From assembly GCF_900114245.1 (NCBI RefSeq), contig NZ_FOSK01000009.1, positions 62,001 to 126,000 on the forward strand: a DNA stretch of 64,000 nt. Direction: 5' to 3'. The translations under genes were made by a program, and so were the position numbers. Source of the stretch: Pseudovibrio ascidiaceicola. Its GTDB lineage: Bacteria > Pseudomonadota > Alphaproteobacteria > Rhizobiales > Stappiaceae. Positions 54,897 to 64,000 of this stretch are shown here, piece by piece; the stretch's first letter is position 1; every line of letters starts with the position of its first letter. The notes under the pieces were generated by a model. The model did not search any database, was not told the origin of the DNA, and saw only the letters and a program-made list of their open reading frames with translations.

Positions 54897-55559
54897 TTAA
54901 GCTGTCAGGCTGCTCCAGTTAACCTTTAAGCACTCTGCTTGTGCCGTTGCTTCTGTGAAGCTCATCAGGGGCAGTGCATTTGTTTTTTGCTCGTGGGGAG
55001 CGACATGGAGGGCACTCCAACCTGCCTCTCGGGCGGGCATGATGTCTTTTTCCAGATTATCGCCAATGAACAGAGCTGTTTCTGCGACAAAATCGTGCTT
55101 GTTTTCAAGTTTGCGAAGAAGGGACACACTTGGTTTGCACTCCGCCGGGAAGGTATCACCACTGGCGTAAGCAAAGTCGACGTGATCCAAAATTCCAAGC
55201 TTGTTCATGACGGCCCATTGGAAATTTGAGGGGCCGTTGGTCATAACCCCGATCTGACAGCCAAAATTATCTTTCAGAAGAGACATTGCTTCAAAGATGC
55301 CGGTGAACGGTGCTTGAGCCTCAGCCCATCTTTCGGTGAACGTTGCCAGAGCGTGTTTCTGGTCGCTCGGTTTCATGTTTGGGAAACAGGATTGCACAGC
55401 CTCCACGCCAGTGTGCTCGCCATTGTGCAGCATATGACGCAGCCAAGTGTCGCTGTGCTTGTTGAACTGCTCACCAAAAATCTCAAAGAACATCTTAGGG
55501 TAAGACGCTTTGTGATGGCAAATGGTGCCGTCCAGATCGAAAACAATGGTCTTGAACAT
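54897..55559 (-). CDS. HAD-family hydrolase
   Basis: This 220-residue protein has the HAD motif I FDLDGTI with nucleophile Asp and acid/base Asp, motif II VMTNGPS, and motif III/IV ALFIGDNLEKDIMPAREAGW. Members remove phosphate from sugars or nucleotides; the substrate is unknown. The ATG at 55559 begins the conserved domain; an upstream ATG adds 21 residues without support. Confidence 0.88.
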   Translation of the reverse strand: MFKTIVFDLDGTICHHKASYPKMFFEIFGEQFNKHSDTWLRHMLHNGEHTGVEAVQSCFPNMKPSDQKHALATFTERWAEAQAPFTGIFEAMSLLKDNFGCQIGVMTNGPSNFQWAVMNKLGILDHVDFAYASGDTFPAECKPSVSLLRKLENKHDFVAETALFIGDNLEKDIMPAREAGWSALHVAPHEQKTNALPLMSFTEATAQAECLKVNWSSLTA

Positions 55560-55620
55560 ATGGTGCCTGTTTGTTGAAAAAAGTGCAGTTAACACTAGTG
55601 ATTTCCAACAGTATGACAAC

Positions 55621-55655
55621 AAAAAACGGGCCCTCGTGGGAAGGCCCGTTTTATA
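55621..55655 (-). terminator. Terminator of the grxD unit
   Basis: AAAACGGGCC and GGCCCGTTTT form a perfect 10-bp stem, followed on the minus strand by TTGTTG. It lies 22 bases past the grxD stop codon. Confidence 0.85.
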
Positions 55656-55676
55656 AATTTTATGCTCAGCAGAGAC

Positions 55677-56012
55677 TTACGCAGCTGGTGCGATCTCGAT
55701 GCCTTTTTCTGAGAACAGAGCCTGAAGTTCCTGAGACTGGAACATTTCACGGATAATATCACAGCCACCAACGAACTCGCCTTTGACGTAGAGCTGTGGG
55801 ATTGTTGGCCACTGGCTGTAATCTTTGATGCCCTGACGGAGGCTATCGTCTTCCAGAACGTTATGACCGACGTATTTTACGCCAATGTAATCCAAAATCT
55901 GCACAGACTGGCCGGAGAAGCCGCACTGTGGGAAGTTTGGAGTGCCTTTCATGAAGAGCACTACATCGTTGTTTTCTACTTCGTGTTTGATCCAGCTTTG
56001 GATATCGCTCAT
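55677..56012 (-). CDS. grxD: Monothiol glutaredoxin GrxD
   Basis: GrxD (111 residues) has the CGFS active site at residues 30-33 and the motif WPTIPQLYVKGEFVGGCDI. It carries glutathione-ligated [2Fe-2S] clusters and pairs with BolA proteins in iron regulation and cluster delivery; bolA lies directly upstream. The ATG at 56012 has AAGGAA upstream and begins the conserved domain; the open frame extends 94 codons farther, overlapping bolA in another frame. Confidence 0.95.
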   Translation of the reverse strand: MSDIQSWIKHEVENNDVVLFMKGTPNFPQCGFSGQSVQILDYIGVKYVGHNVLEDDSLRQGIKDYSQWPTIPQLYVKGEFVGGCDIIREMFQSQELQALFSEKGIEIAPAA

Positions 56013-56142
56013 TTCGTCGAGTTCCTTTCGCTCGACCGGGGTCAAAGCCCGGTGACCGTGATTGTATATTGTTCGTAGTGCGGCACTCACATGGGAACTT
56101 GCAGGGATAATGCAAGAAAAAGGTCGCACTGCCTTAGTTTTG

Positions 56143-56376
56143 TTATTCCGGAGCGGAGGTCTGCAACGCCAATGCGTGCAAATCGTCGCCCATTTTACCC
56201 TTAAGAGCCTGATACACCAACTGGTGCTGCTGTACGCGAGATTTGCCGCGGAAACTCTCCGAGATAACGACAGCAGCGTAGTGGTCGCCGTCACCTGCCA
56301 GATCTCTGATTTCCACGTGTGCGTCTGGCAAAGCCTCTTTGATAAGGTTTTGTAGTTCGCCTGCGTCCATGGCCAT
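56143..56376 (-). CDS. bolA: BolA-family protein
   Basis: This 77-residue BolA-type protein has LIKEALPDAHVEIRDLAGDGDHYAAVVISESFRGKSRVQQHQLVYQAL, with the invariant His of the cluster-bridging site. It probably forms a complex with the monothiol GrxD whose gene follows by 130 bases. AGGAGG lies eight bases before the ATG. It sits between purL and grxD in the order common in alphaproteobacteria. Confidence 0.95.
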   Translation of the reverse strand: MAMDAGELQNLIKEALPDAHVEIRDLAGDGDHYAAVVISESFRGKSRVQQHQLVYQALKGKMGDDLHALALQTSAPE

Positions 56377-56490
56377 GGGTGTGCCTCCTTGCCCGACTGG
56401 GTTGCTTCTGTTTGGCTGCTTCCCTCACCATAAATGAAGAGGGAAGCGAATCTTATTTAGAACTCAGTTTAGCAGTTCGGTGGACGAGTA

Positions 56491-58692
56491 TCAGCTCGCC
56501 TGCATAAAATGCGGGAACCATCCCTCGAAAGCATTATTCAGCTCTTCAACTGATGCACTGATTTTATCACCAAGAACAAGAGTATCACCCCCTGTCTTAC
56601 CGATTTCTTCCGTGCTGATACCAGCGTCGATCGCATCTTCCAAGAAGGCAGCGAGCTTTTCCTCTGCCACAGTCACAACATAGCGACTTTGATCTTCACC
56701 AAACAGAATGGCATGAGGATGTTCGCCAGTGATTTTTACATCAGCGCCGAGCTTGCCTTTGATTGCCATTTCAGCAAGTGCAACAGCAAGACCGCCAGAT
56801 GAGATGTCATGAGCTGCTGTGATACGGCCTTCGGTGATTGCTTCACGTACGAACGTACCTGTGAGCTTCTCAACTTCCAGATCTACCGGAGGAGGGGCGC
56901 CTTCATCGCTGCCCAGAACTTCCTGCAGATACTGAGAGGAGCCAAGGTGTTTGCCTTTGCCGCCCAGAACAACGATGGTTTCGCCAGTGCTAACAAATGC
57001 GCTGCCGACACGTTTGGTTACGTCTTTCAGCAAGCCAACGCCGCCGATTGCAGGTGTTGGCAGAATGCCTTCGCCGTAGGTTTCGTTGTACAAAGACACG
57101 TTACCGGAGACGATTGGGGTTTCCAGCACTTCGCATGCTTCACCAATGCCCTTCAGGCAGCCAACAAACTGGCCCATGATCTCTGGCTTCTCAGGATTGC
57201 CGAAGTTCAGGTTATCAGTGATTGCCAGCGGAAGGGAGCCGACTGCGGACAGGTTGCGGTAGGTTTCAGCAACGGCCTGTTTGCCGCCCTCATAAGGATT
57301 TGCATAGCAATAGCGCGGGTTCACATCCACAGAGAAAGCGAGGCCTTTATCGGTGCCATCTACGCGGATTACACCGGCATCTCCGCCCGGAGTTGCTGCT
57401 GAGTTGCCCTGAATGAGGGTGTCGTATTGCTCGTAGACCCAGCGACGGGATGATCCGTTAGCGCCGCCGATAAGCTTCAGCAGGGCTTCTTTGTAGTCTG
57501 CTGGCTCTTCAACATTGGCTGCCGCAATTTCTTCTGGCTCAGCCCACTGTGTCCATGGACGATCATATTCAGGAGCCTCGTCACCAAGTTCTTTAATTGG
57601 CAGGTCGGCCATGACTTCACCGTGCTGCTTCACTACAAAGCGCAGGGTGTCTGTTGTGACGCCACAGATTGCGAAGTCCAGTCCCCACTTGGTGAAGATG
57701 GCTTCGGCTTCTTTTTCCTTGGATGGCTCAAGAACCATGAGCATGCGCTCCTGGCTTTCAGAGAGCATCATCTCGTAGGCAGTCATGTTTTCTTCGCGGG
57801 CAGGGACTTTGTCGAGGTCCAGATCGATGCCGAGGTTGCCTTTCGCGCCCATCTCTACAGCGGAGCAGGTGAGGCCAGCAGCGCCCATATCCTGAATAGC
57901 GATGACCGCGCCGGTCTTCATCAGCTCAAGGCAAGCTTCCATCAAGCACTTTTCAGTGAATGGATCACCGACCTGAACGGTTGGACGCTTCTCGTCGATG
58001 GAATCGTCGAACTCAGCGGATGCCATTGTGGCGCCGCCGACACCGTCGCGCCCTGTCTTTGCACCAAGGTACACGACCGGGAGGCCTACACCTTTTGCTT
58101 CAGACAGGAAGATCTTGTCGGAATCGGCAAGGCCAGCTGCGAATGCATTGACCAGACAGTTTCCGTTGTAGGATTTGTGGAACTCAACTTCACCGCCCAC
58201 TGTCGGGACACCGAAGGAGTTGCCGTATCCACCTACACCAGACACAACGCCTGAAACGAGGTGGCGGGTACGTGGATGATCTGGTTCACCGAAGCGCAGG
58301 GCATTCATGGCTGCGACCGGACGTGCACCCATGGTGAACACGTCGCGCAGAATACCACCAACGCCAGTTGCCGCGCCCTGATATGGCTCGATGTAGGATG
58401 GGTGGTTGTGGCTTTCCATCTTAAAGACGACTGCCTGCCCATCATCGATGTCAACAACGCCCGCGTTTTCGCCCGGTCCTTGAATAACACGAGGTCCGGT
58501 GGTCGGGAGTGTCTTCAACCATTTCTTGGATGATTTGTAAGAGCAATGTTCGTTCCACATTGCGGAGAAAATTCCAAGCTCGGTGAAGGTTGGCTCTCTG
58601 CCAATCAGCTCCAGGATGCGAGCATATTCATCTTCCTTAAGACCGTGGGCCTCAATGAGTTCGGGGGTGATCTTGACGCTATTTTGGATCAT
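56491..58692 (-). CDS. purL: Phosphoribosylformylglycinamidine synthase subunit PurL
   Basis: PurL (733 residues, small form) is the synthetase subunit of the fourth step of purine synthesis and works with PurQ and PurS. Landmarks are [75 protein letters not shown] and, near the C-terminus, [16 protein letters not shown]. The ATG at 58692 gives the normal N-terminus [18 protein letters not shown]; the open frame extends 40 codons farther. purQ and purS are not upstream of it here. Confidence 0.96.
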   Translation of the reverse strand: MIQNSVKITPELIEAHGLKEDEYARILELIGREPTFTELGIFSAMWNEHCSYKSSKKWLKTLPTTGPRVIQGPGENAGVVDIDDGQAVVFKMESHNHPSYIEPYQGAATGVGGILRDVFTMGARPVAAMNALRFGEPDHPRTRHLVSGVVSGVGGYGNSFGVPTVGGEVEFHKSYNGNCLVNAFAAGLADSDKIFLSEAKGVGLPVVYLGAKTGRDGVGGATMASAEFDDSIDEKRPTVQVGDPFTEKCLMEACLELMKTGAVIAIQDMGAAGLTCSAVEMGAKGNLGIDLDLDKVPAREENMTAYEMMLSESQERMLMVLEPSKEKEAEAIFTKWGLDFAICGVTTDTLRFVVKQHGEVMADLPIKELGDEAPEYDRPWTQWAEPEEIAAANVEEPADYKEALLKLIGGANGSSRRWVYEQYDTLIQGNSAATPGGDAGVIRVDGTDKGLAFSVDVNPRYCYANPYEGGKQAVAETYRNLSAVGSLPLAITDNLNFGNPEKPEIMGQFVGCLKGIGEACEVLETPIVSGNVSLYNETYGEGILPTPAIGGVGLLKDVTKRVGSAFVSTGETIVVLGGKGKHLGSSQYLQEVLGSDEGAPPPVDLEVEKLTGTFVREAITEGRITAAHDISSGGLAVALAEMAIKGKLGADVKITGEHPHAILFGEDQSRYVVTVAEEKLAAFLEDAIDAGISTEEIGKTGGDTLVLGDKISASVEELNNAFEGWFPHFMQAS

Positions 58693-58919
58693 CACACTCA
58701 GAAAATTTGGGCGCAGTGCGCCGGGGCCAAATGTCACGGGCTGCTTAACAGGATTCATAGGGAAATGGAAACTGTAGACACCGCTTTTTTGGTTTTTTTG
58801 CTGCCAAGGCATGGTTTTTTGCAGCTTGACGTCAAGTCGTCTTGCCGGAATTTAGGTGGGCTGTAATTTCTTGAATTGGCTGAAAAATTTTTCACCCTTG
58901 ATTGATTACTTTCTGGTCA

Positions 58920-59432
58920 TCAGAAGGTGACTTCGCCCTGAAGTGTGGTGACTGACATGGACTTGTTGGGCAGGGCCATTCTGCTCCAAGTGCCACTGCC
59001 TTTGGCTGTGTCCCATTTTTGGTCACCACCGAGGATTGCCCAGTTTCCTGAGTAGGTTCCATTCTTGACAGTTGTGATCTCATAACTGAGTGCAAAGGGC
59101 GTTCCGTTCTTATCTTTCAAACTGCAGACACCTCCGCCCTGGACCTGCATGTTTTTGACAACAGCTCCTCCGAAACAACTGCCGGACACATAATCGAAAG
59201 GATCCTCTGAGTTGTCGCTTAAGAAGATATAATCAGCGTTGATGCGTTTCAGATTGAGCTGATCTGTTACAATTGCGTTGTTGTACAGGCCAAAGGTAGC
59301 CAGTTGACCTGTGTGAGAGAAGCTTGCGGCTCGTGCATTAACCTGTGCTGCGTTGGCGCTGAGCGCTGTGGCTGCAAACGCGGTGGCGAAAACGGTTCCG
59401 AGGACGACAGTTCTTTTCGCGAGGGGGAGCAT
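58920..59432 (-). CDS. Secreted protein of unknown function
   Basis: This 170-residue protein has a Sec signal peptide (about residues 1-28, ending SANAAQ) and a mature domain with two cysteines (SGSCFGG and GGVCSLKD) that could form a disulfide. Gly- and Ser-rich strands suggest a beta fold. I recognise no family. The ATG at 59432 is used; a GTG one codon earlier is in frame, and AGGA lies 8-11 bases upstream. Confidence 0.7.
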   Translation of the reverse strand: MLPLAKRTVVLGTVFATAFAATALSANAAQVNARAASFSHTGQLATFGLYNNAIVTDQLNLKRINADYIFLSDNSEDPFDYVSGSCFGGAVVKNMQVQGGGVCSLKDKNGTPFALSYEITTVKNGTYSGNWAILGGDQKWDTAKGSGTWSRMALPNKSMSVTTLQGEVTF

Positions 59433-59791
59433 CACAGATAGTCCTTTACAGGTTTGCCCGGCAATTTGGCCAAGCCTATGTGTTTTCGCGATGCAACCAC
59501 ATCTTAAGAACGTCTTTCAACGAACTCCTTTTGAACTGGTTAGGTTTGTGTTTCGCGTTATGCAAGGAGAGCCTGTGAAAATTTTACGCTTCAGAAATCT
59601 TCGTTAAATTATTGTATTTACTACTTACTTTGAATTTAGAGGGATGGTTTTCACGATTTTAAAACCCTCATTTGCGATGCTTTCTCGTGCCTCCTAATGG
59701 GTGCCTTTTGCCGGTGTTTAGAACTGGTTTGTCTAACAAGAATTCGCCGATACTTATGTTTTGCGTAGTATCAGGTGAGCGGAGATAAAGG
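59433..59791. other. Divergent spacer between the secreted protein and the HlyD-FUSC operon
   Basis: These 359 bases contain no convincing gene, hairpin or recognised operator. They must hold the promoters for both flanking genes. Confidence 0.5.
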
Positions 59792-60775
59792 GTGCCTCGA
59801 GGCATTTATCATATAAGTGGTCCGATCAAGGTGATTTTAGGCGCATGCGCCTTGATCGGCGCTTATATGATCATAGATTACTTCTTCACTTACACCGCTG
59901 ATGCTTATGTCTCAGCTGATGTGGTTTTGGTATCTCCCGAAATTTCCGGTTTTGTTACTGAAGTTCCTGTTGATCGGAACCAGAAAGTGGGCGCAGGGGA
60001 GCTGCTTATGCAGATTGACCCAGAACCCTTTGCGCTGGCGGTTCAGCAAGCCCGCGCTGATGAATCAACCGCTCTTGCAAACCTTCGTCGCTCTGAAGCA
60101 GAAGTTCAGGTTTCCGAGGCGTCTGTGACTGCTGCTGTTGCGAAAGTTGCAAACCTATCTGCACAACAACAGCGTTTTGAGGAGCTGACAGACAACGGTT
60201 TTGTGACCCAGCAGCGTTTGGACAACATCACGCTCTCACTGGAAGAAGCGAACGCGGAAACAGATTCTGCCAGAGATATGCTACGTGCGGCAACGCATCA
60301 GGTTGAAGTGATGCGGTCCACCTATGACGCAACAAAGTCTGCTACTGCTCTGGCGCAATATAACCTTCGCAAGTCCTCGCTTTTGTCTCCGGTTGATGGG
60401 GTCGTCAGTGAGTATTCAGTTAATCCGGGAAACTATGTGCTGCAAGGTGTGCCTCAATTGGCGCTCATCACAAACAGTAATTGGCGGATCGTCGCAAATC
60501 TTATCGAGCGGCATGCGGCAAGGCTGAAGCCTGGGCAGACAGTCTATTTCCAGGTTTCCAGCGATCCTTATCGCATCCACAAGGGTACGGTGAGGTCCAT
60601 CGGACGAGGTGTTTCACGCATGGATGAGAACCCGCGGGTGCTGCCCTACATCTCTCTGACTACGGACTGGATAAGGCTCTCGCAGCGGTTTCCCGTTGAG
60701 ATAGATATGGGAGAGTTCTTGAAAGATCACATACCGATGCATGGGGGAGATGCGCGCATCTTCCTTGTGCATTAA
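59792..60775 (+). CDS. HlyD-family membrane fusion protein
   Basis: This 327-residue periplasmic adaptor is of the EmrA/AaeA type. It has an N-terminal membrane helix (about residues 12-33), a lipoyl-like beta domain (SPEISGFVTEVPVDRNQKVGAGELLMQID), a coiled-coil hairpin (about residues 85-185) and a second half LRKSSLLSPVDGVVSEYSVNPGNYV. The start is a GTG at 59792 with GGAGATAAAGG upstream. It is followed after nine bases by a FUSC protein, and together they form an efflux pair, likely for organic acids or other small amphiphiles. Confidence 0.92.
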   Translation: MPRGIYHISGPIKVILGACALIGAYMIIDYFFTYTADAYVSADVVLVSPEISGFVTEVPVDRNQKVGAGELLMQIDPEPFALAVQQARADESTALANLRRSEAEVQVSEASVTAAVAKVANLSAQQQRFEELTDNGFVTQQRLDNITLSLEEANAETDSARDMLRAATHQVEVMRSTYDATKSATALAQYNLRKSSLLSPVDGVVSEYSVNPGNYVLQGVPQLALITNSNWRIVANLIERHAARLKPGQTVYFQVSSDPYRIHKGTVRSIGRGVSRMDENPRVLPYISLTTDWIRLSQRFPVEIDMGEFLKDHIPMHGGDARIFLVH

Positions 60776-60784
60776 GGAGGCGCA

Positions 60785-61837
60785 ATGTTCTTCAATTATG
60801 CCTTTGGTATTCGCACAAGTCTGATGGTTACCCTGGCATCAATCATTGCACTCATTGTTGATGCTGATGATCCATGGTGGGCGGCCATGTCTGCTATGAC
60901 AGTTGCTAATGCTGACTGGACCAATGTGTGGCGCAAAGGAGTTCAGCGTGTCATTGGGACAGTAGCTGGTGGGTTTTCTGGATACTGGATTGCTGTTGCC
61001 GTCAAGAACTACGAGATTTTTCAGATGATTGCGGTTGGGTCTTTAGCAGCACTCGCAATTTATAAACGTATGGCGAGCCCCAGCTATGCCTATGCATGGT
61101 TGATGGGTATTGTGACTGCGATGCTTGCTATTTACATCTCACTTATCGAGATTGATCGATTGTTTTACTTGATGGTTGATCGAACTATCACAGTCGCAAT
61201 TGGCGTTATGACGGCGGCCGTGGTCTCTTATTTCTTCCTCGAAGAGACCTCAATTGGTGTGGGCGTTGGCCCTTTTTTGACACCTAATATTGATAGTATG
61301 GACAAGAGCTGGGTGTTTGCGCTGTGCCTGAGTGGTGCAGCTGTCGCGATGATTGCACCAATTGTTTACGTGGGACACGATTTAGCAGCCATGGTGCAGA
61401 TTATCATCACCTCGCTTGTTGTGCTCTACGGGCCGGTGGTGTCAGTGAAGAAATTTGCCCTGAACCGATGTCTAGGCTGTTTCATTGGAGGGCTTATGGG
61501 ATTTGGGCTCATTGGTCTTGGCCTGCAATCTTTTTTCTGGTGGGCCCTGTTGTTAGCAATTGGTTTGTTTTTTCTTGCGTCGGTGCATCATGGCAAGAGT
61601 TATTGGGCCTATGCAGGTACGCAGGGTGGTTATGCATTTGTTATCGCGGCGCTGGCCTCTGCCGGACCGGTCGATAATTTCAATCAAGTAGTCGACCGAC
61701 TTGTTGGAGTGATTTTGGGGGCTGTTATTGCGATTATTGTTCTGGTTGTTGTGCGTATCTGGCAGGGAGCGGACTTCCCTGACATTGAGCATATAAACCG
61801 CAAGAAGGCTCGTAAGACTGCAACCAAAAGGCCATAA
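60785..61837 (+). CDS. FUSC-family inner membrane efflux protein
   Basis: This 350-residue protein has two sets of membrane helices, with the FUSC motif DDPWWAAMSAMTVANADWTNVWRKGVQRVIGTVAGG near the start. It lacks the large cytoplasmic domain of the longer AaeB proteins of about 650 residues. It probably pumps substrates to the HlyD adaptor encoded just upstream. A bidirectional-type hairpin (61838-61868) follows. Confidence 0.9.
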   Translation: MFFNYAFGIRTSLMVTLASIIALIVDADDPWWAAMSAMTVANADWTNVWRKGVQRVIGTVAGGFSGYWIAVAVKNYEIFQMIAVGSLAALAIYKRMASPSYAYAWLMGIVTAMLAIYISLIEIDRLFYLMVDRTITVAIGVMTAAVVSYFFLEETSIGVGVGPFLTPNIDSMDKSWVFALCLSGAAVAMIAPIVYVGHDLAAMVQIIITSLVVLYGPVVSVKKFALNRCLGCFIGGLMGFGLIGLGLQSFFWWALLLAIGLFFLASVHHGKSYWAYAGTQGGYAFVIAALASAGPVDNFNQVVDRLVGVILGAVIAIIVLVVVRIWQGADFPDIEHINRKKARKTATKRP

Positions 61838-61868
61838 AAAAGAGAGACTGCGAAATCGCAGCCTCTCT
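61836..61868 (-). terminator. Terminator of the peroxiredoxin-like gene
   Basis: Read on the minus strand, AGAGAGGCTGCGA pairs with TCGCAGTCTCTCT (one mismatch) and is followed by TTTTTTATGG. It lies 33 bases past the stop codon of the 61902 gene. The plus strand has no T-tract, but the stem could still stop the FUSC transcript. Confidence 0.82.
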
Positions 61869-61901
61869 GTGCATCAAGAAAAGTGTTTGTGGTACAATTG
61901 A

Positions 61902-62438
61902 TTAAAGAGCCCCGGTGTATTCACCGCGAGCGGGATAATCATTCTTGATGCAGAAGTCGAGAGCACCGAGCATTGGTTTAAAGTCAGGACGTGCAAATGG
62001 CATAGTCTGCACATTCCCGAAGTAGAGTGTGCCGTCAGGCCTTACAAAGAACAGGCCTGGTTCAGCAAAGAGACCTGGTTCTTCGATACCGATAGACGTT
62101 TTTCCGCGACCTGCTGAAATGAACAGACCCCATTCACGTGCTTTTGTCAGAGTAACGCCATAACCAACGCGCAGTTTGTCTGCTTTAATCGCATTGGAAA
62201 ATGTCTGGGCGCGGTCCTCTGTATCGGTTGAGAGGGCGATGGTTTTTACGCCACGTTCCTCAAACTCTGGTGTGAGGCGTTCCAGTTCTTTCAGGTAGGT
62301 CGCACAAATAGGACAGTGCAAGCCACGGTAAAAAACGACCAGAGTGGCAAAGTCAGAAGTGTCGGTTGAAAGATCGAATGTACCACCACCAACGAGGTTC
62401 GCAGATAAGCTTGGGACTGGCTTGCGAGGGATAAGCAT
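61902..62438 (-). CDS. Peroxiredoxin-like (AhpC/TSA) protein
   Basis: This 178-residue thioredoxin-fold protein has a redox motif CPIC at residues 42-45 within VVFYRGLHCPICATYLKELERL. Later segments TIALSTDTEDRAQTF and EPGLFAEPGLFFVRPDGTLYF fit the AhpC/TSA group. It probably reduces peroxides or disulfides. CAGGAGA lies seven bases before the ATG. It is divergent from an AraC-type regulator, which may control it. Confidence 0.88.
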   Translation of the reverse strand: MLIPRKPVPSLSANLVGGGTFDLSTDTSDFATLVVFYRGLHCPICATYLKELERLTPEFEERGVKTIALSTDTEDRAQTFSNAIKADKLRVGYGVTLTKAREWGLFISAGRGKTSIGIEEPGLFAEPGLFFVRPDGTLYFGNVQTMPFARPDFKPMLGALDFCIKNDYPARGEYTGAL

Positions 62439-62585
62439 TTTTATTCTCCTGAGCTAAATTTTCTTTTTGTAGCTTTGCTCAATTCGGTTTTTTGAAAGGG
62501 CAATTAGCAGTGGTCGATTTGTACCTAATATGTTATTGAACGTTTAATTGCTTTTTGTTCGAAATAACTGACTGAGAGTTCGGAT

Positions 62586-63398
62586 ATGGCCACTGAGCTA
62601 GCTGAGGTGAAACCGAGAGAACTGCGATACGATCGCCTTTCTTCGCTTATTGAACGCTTTAAGGTGGAGGCTCATATTCTTAAAAACACTGAGGATGAAG
62701 TGCTTCAGGGCAACTTTTTTATTCTTCGGTGTATGCAAGGTTTCCGGAAACTTGTGTTTCTTCCTGCTAGCCCTAACAACCCCACTGAAGTTAAGCGTAT
62801 CTGCGAGGATACTGTTGTTCTTGCCGGTGCTCGGGTTGAGTTCGGCGGGCCGGGGTCTCAGCTAAGCACTGCTCTGCCGGACTATGTGGAGATCTATCTC
62901 AAGGATGCGCCTGAGCTGGAAAGCCTTGCTGCATTGGTGGTGGAAGAAGTGCTTTCGCCGCGGTGCGGAAGTGCTGCCGTGATCAATCGGCTGTGTGAAG
63001 TGGTGGTGATCCGGCTTTTGCGTCATGCTGTGCGGTCTGGTGTTGCTTGCAGTGGTTTGATTGCGGGGTTAGCTCATCCCAATCTGGCGCAAGCGCTTGT
63101 TGCCATTCATGAAGACCCTTCCAAGCAGTGGCGTCTGGAAAGTCTTGCTGAGGTTGCTGGCATGTCGCGCACACAGTTTGCTGTGCACTTCAAGGAGATC
63201 ATGGGTGAGACGCCGGGGTCGTATTTGAGTAACTGGCGACTGGCATTAGCTAAGTTGGATCTGGAAGCTGGGCGCCCTTTGAAAAGTGTTGCTGCGCGGG
63301 TTGGATTTGCCTCACCGACGGCGTTGTCGCGAGCCTATCAACGGCGCTACAATGAGCTTCCTCGCAATGTTGCATTGAAAACAGTTGTGGCTGCTTAG
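62586..63398 (+). CDS. AraC-family transcriptional regulator with cupin domain
   Basis: This 270-residue regulator has an N-terminal cupin-type sensor domain (about residues 1-150) and a C-terminal double helix-turn-helix: LESLAEVAGMSRTQFAVHFKEIMGETPGSYLSNWRL and LKSVAARVGFASPTALSRAYQRRY. The cupin type is common beside oxidoreductase genes. It is divergent from the peroxiredoxin-like gene, with 147 bases between the starts, so that gene is the likely target. Confidence 0.9.
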   Translation: MATELAEVKPRELRYDRLSSLIERFKVEAHILKNTEDEVLQGNFFILRCMQGFRKLVFLPASPNNPTEVKRICEDTVVLAGARVEFGGPGSQLSTALPDYVEIYLKDAPELESLAALVVEEVLSPRCGSAAVINRLCEVVVIRLLRHAVRSGVACSGLIAGLAHPNLAQALVAIHEDPSKQWRLESLAEVAGMSRTQFAVHFKEIMGETPGSYLSNWRLALAKLDLEAGRPLKSVAARVGFASPTALSRAYQRRYNELPRNVALKTVVAA

Positions 63399-63487
63399 TG
63401 CAGATGCACTCTGCGTGTTTGTCCTAATGTCACATCTCTGCTTTATATGCTGCTCCGCTTTCTTTTGAGAATACGATTGAGCTGTCC

Positions 63488-64000
63488 ATGAGTTTTACAG
63501 AACGTCCAACTAATCTGACGGAAGAACCTGCCAAAGGTCATGCATCGGAAGTCTTTTTTACCTTCCTCAAGCTGGGCTTAACCTCATTTGGTGGGCCGAT
63601 TGCTCATCTGGGTTATTTTCGTGAAGAGATCGTAAAGCGCAGGAAATGGCTTTCTGAAGAAGCCTATGGTGATCTGGTTGCTTTGTGTCAGTTCTTACCG
63701 GGGCCGGCAAGCAGTCAGGTTGGGTTTGGACTTGGACTTATGCGGGCCGGACCTCTGGGCGCGTTGGCTGCTTTCTTCGCTTTTACGGCTCCTTCAGCCT
63801 TGCTGCTCTTTGGATTCGCCTATTGGGCAAGTGCTTTTGAAGGGCCTGTCGGCATGGGGCTGATCCATGGCCTCAAACTGGTGGCAGTTGCCGTTGTTGC
63901 TCAGGCTGTCTGGGGGATGGCACGCAATTTTTGTGCGGATCAACTCAGAGCCGGACTGGCTGTTCTGGCCGTGGTTCTTGTTGTTGCCTTTGGTGGTGCC
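63488..64000 (+). CDS. chrA: Chromate transporter ChrA family (5' part)
   Basis: This is the first 171 codons of a gene that leaves the window. It shows the CHR family signature LKLGLTSFGGPIAHLGYFREEIVKRRKWLSEEAYGDLVALCQFLPGPASSQVGFGLGL, and hydrophobic helices follow. Proteins of this family export chromate or act as related anion transporters. Only the N-terminal CHR domain is visible, so it cannot be told whether it is a short or long member. Confidence 0.9.
   Translation, partial: MSFTERPTNLTEEPAKGHASEVFFTFLKLGLTSFGGPIAHLGYFREEIVKRRKWLSEEAYGDLVALCQFLPGPASSQVGFGLGLMRAGPLGALAAFFAFTAPSALLLFGFAYWASAFEGPVGMGLIHGLKLVAVAVVAQAVWGMARNFCADQLRAGLAVLAVVLVVAFGGA

Noticed and set aside
1-64000. tRNA, rRNA, CRISPR, transposon or prophage features
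   Set aside because: I saw no cloverleaf, repeat-spacer array, transposase, integrase or phage gene by eye; a tRNAscan or repeat search would settle it.

Overview
The window is chromosomal DNA from an alphaproteobacterium. The evidence is the lineage-typical flagellar regulators (FlaF, FlbT, FliX), the CckA hybrid kinase, a DksA-type protein with a degenerate zinc finger, the purL-bolA-grxD order, and moderate GC with few mobile features. Protein style and gene order suggest a marine Stappiaceae/Pseudovibrio-like member, but that placement is inference. I saw no rRNA, tRNA, CRISPR array, insertion sequence or prophage.

Region 1 (1-32,800) is about half of a flagellar regulon laid out as alternating blocks. 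In order: the 5' end of a MoxR ATPase (-); flgE-flgK-flgL (+); flbT-flaF (-); one flagellin gene (+); flgI-flgJ-flgN-like and a FlaG-like gene (-); fliX and dksA (+); flgF-flgG-flgA-flgH (-); fliL-fliM-pflI-like-motE-like and a 1334-residue AMIN-like/TPR protein (+); fliO-fliP (-); flgB-flgC-fliE-fliQ-fliR-flhB and then cckA (+). fliF, fliG, fliN, flhA, fliI, motA and motB are not here. Two regulatory layers can be read from the DNA. Sigma-54 promoters with an exact TGGCAC -24 element precede flgE, flgF and flgI. CtrA-like TTAA-N7-TTAA boxes precede flgB and flgE, with near matches before fliL. Together with FliX, FlbT and cckA this looks like a Caulobacter-type flagellar hierarchy.

Region 2 (32,800-49,930) is mainly core metabolism and DNA/RNA maintenance: a small lipoprotein, the pseudouridine-catabolism pair psuK-psuG, recA (with a possible SOS box), alaS, a cyclic-nucleotide-binding K+ channel, a glycerophosphodiester phosphodiesterase, a secreted protein with the double DTG layout of pepsin-type aspartic proteases, icd, a FabF-type ketoacyl synthase, two small membrane proteins, and trmJ-murI.

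Region 3 (50,000-64,000) holds an alanine/glycine:sodium symporter, rpsD, ttcA, a membrane protein with a cytoplasmic beta domain, a small Cys-rich protein, a tiny secreted peptide, a HAD hydrolase, grxD-bolA-purL, a secreted protein of unknown function, an HlyD-FUSC efflux pair, a peroxiredoxin-like gene divergent from an AraC-type regulator, and the start of a chromate transporter gene.

The most unusual items are the pepsin-like protease, the giant AMIN-like/TPR protein inside the flagellar cluster, a FliO with a very long Ala/Pro/Lys/Glu-rich tail, and a similar beta-module inserted into FlgE, FlgK, FlgL and flagellin. Starts were often moved inward from the longest open frame when a ribosome binding site or family N-terminus favoured it; each such choice is stated.
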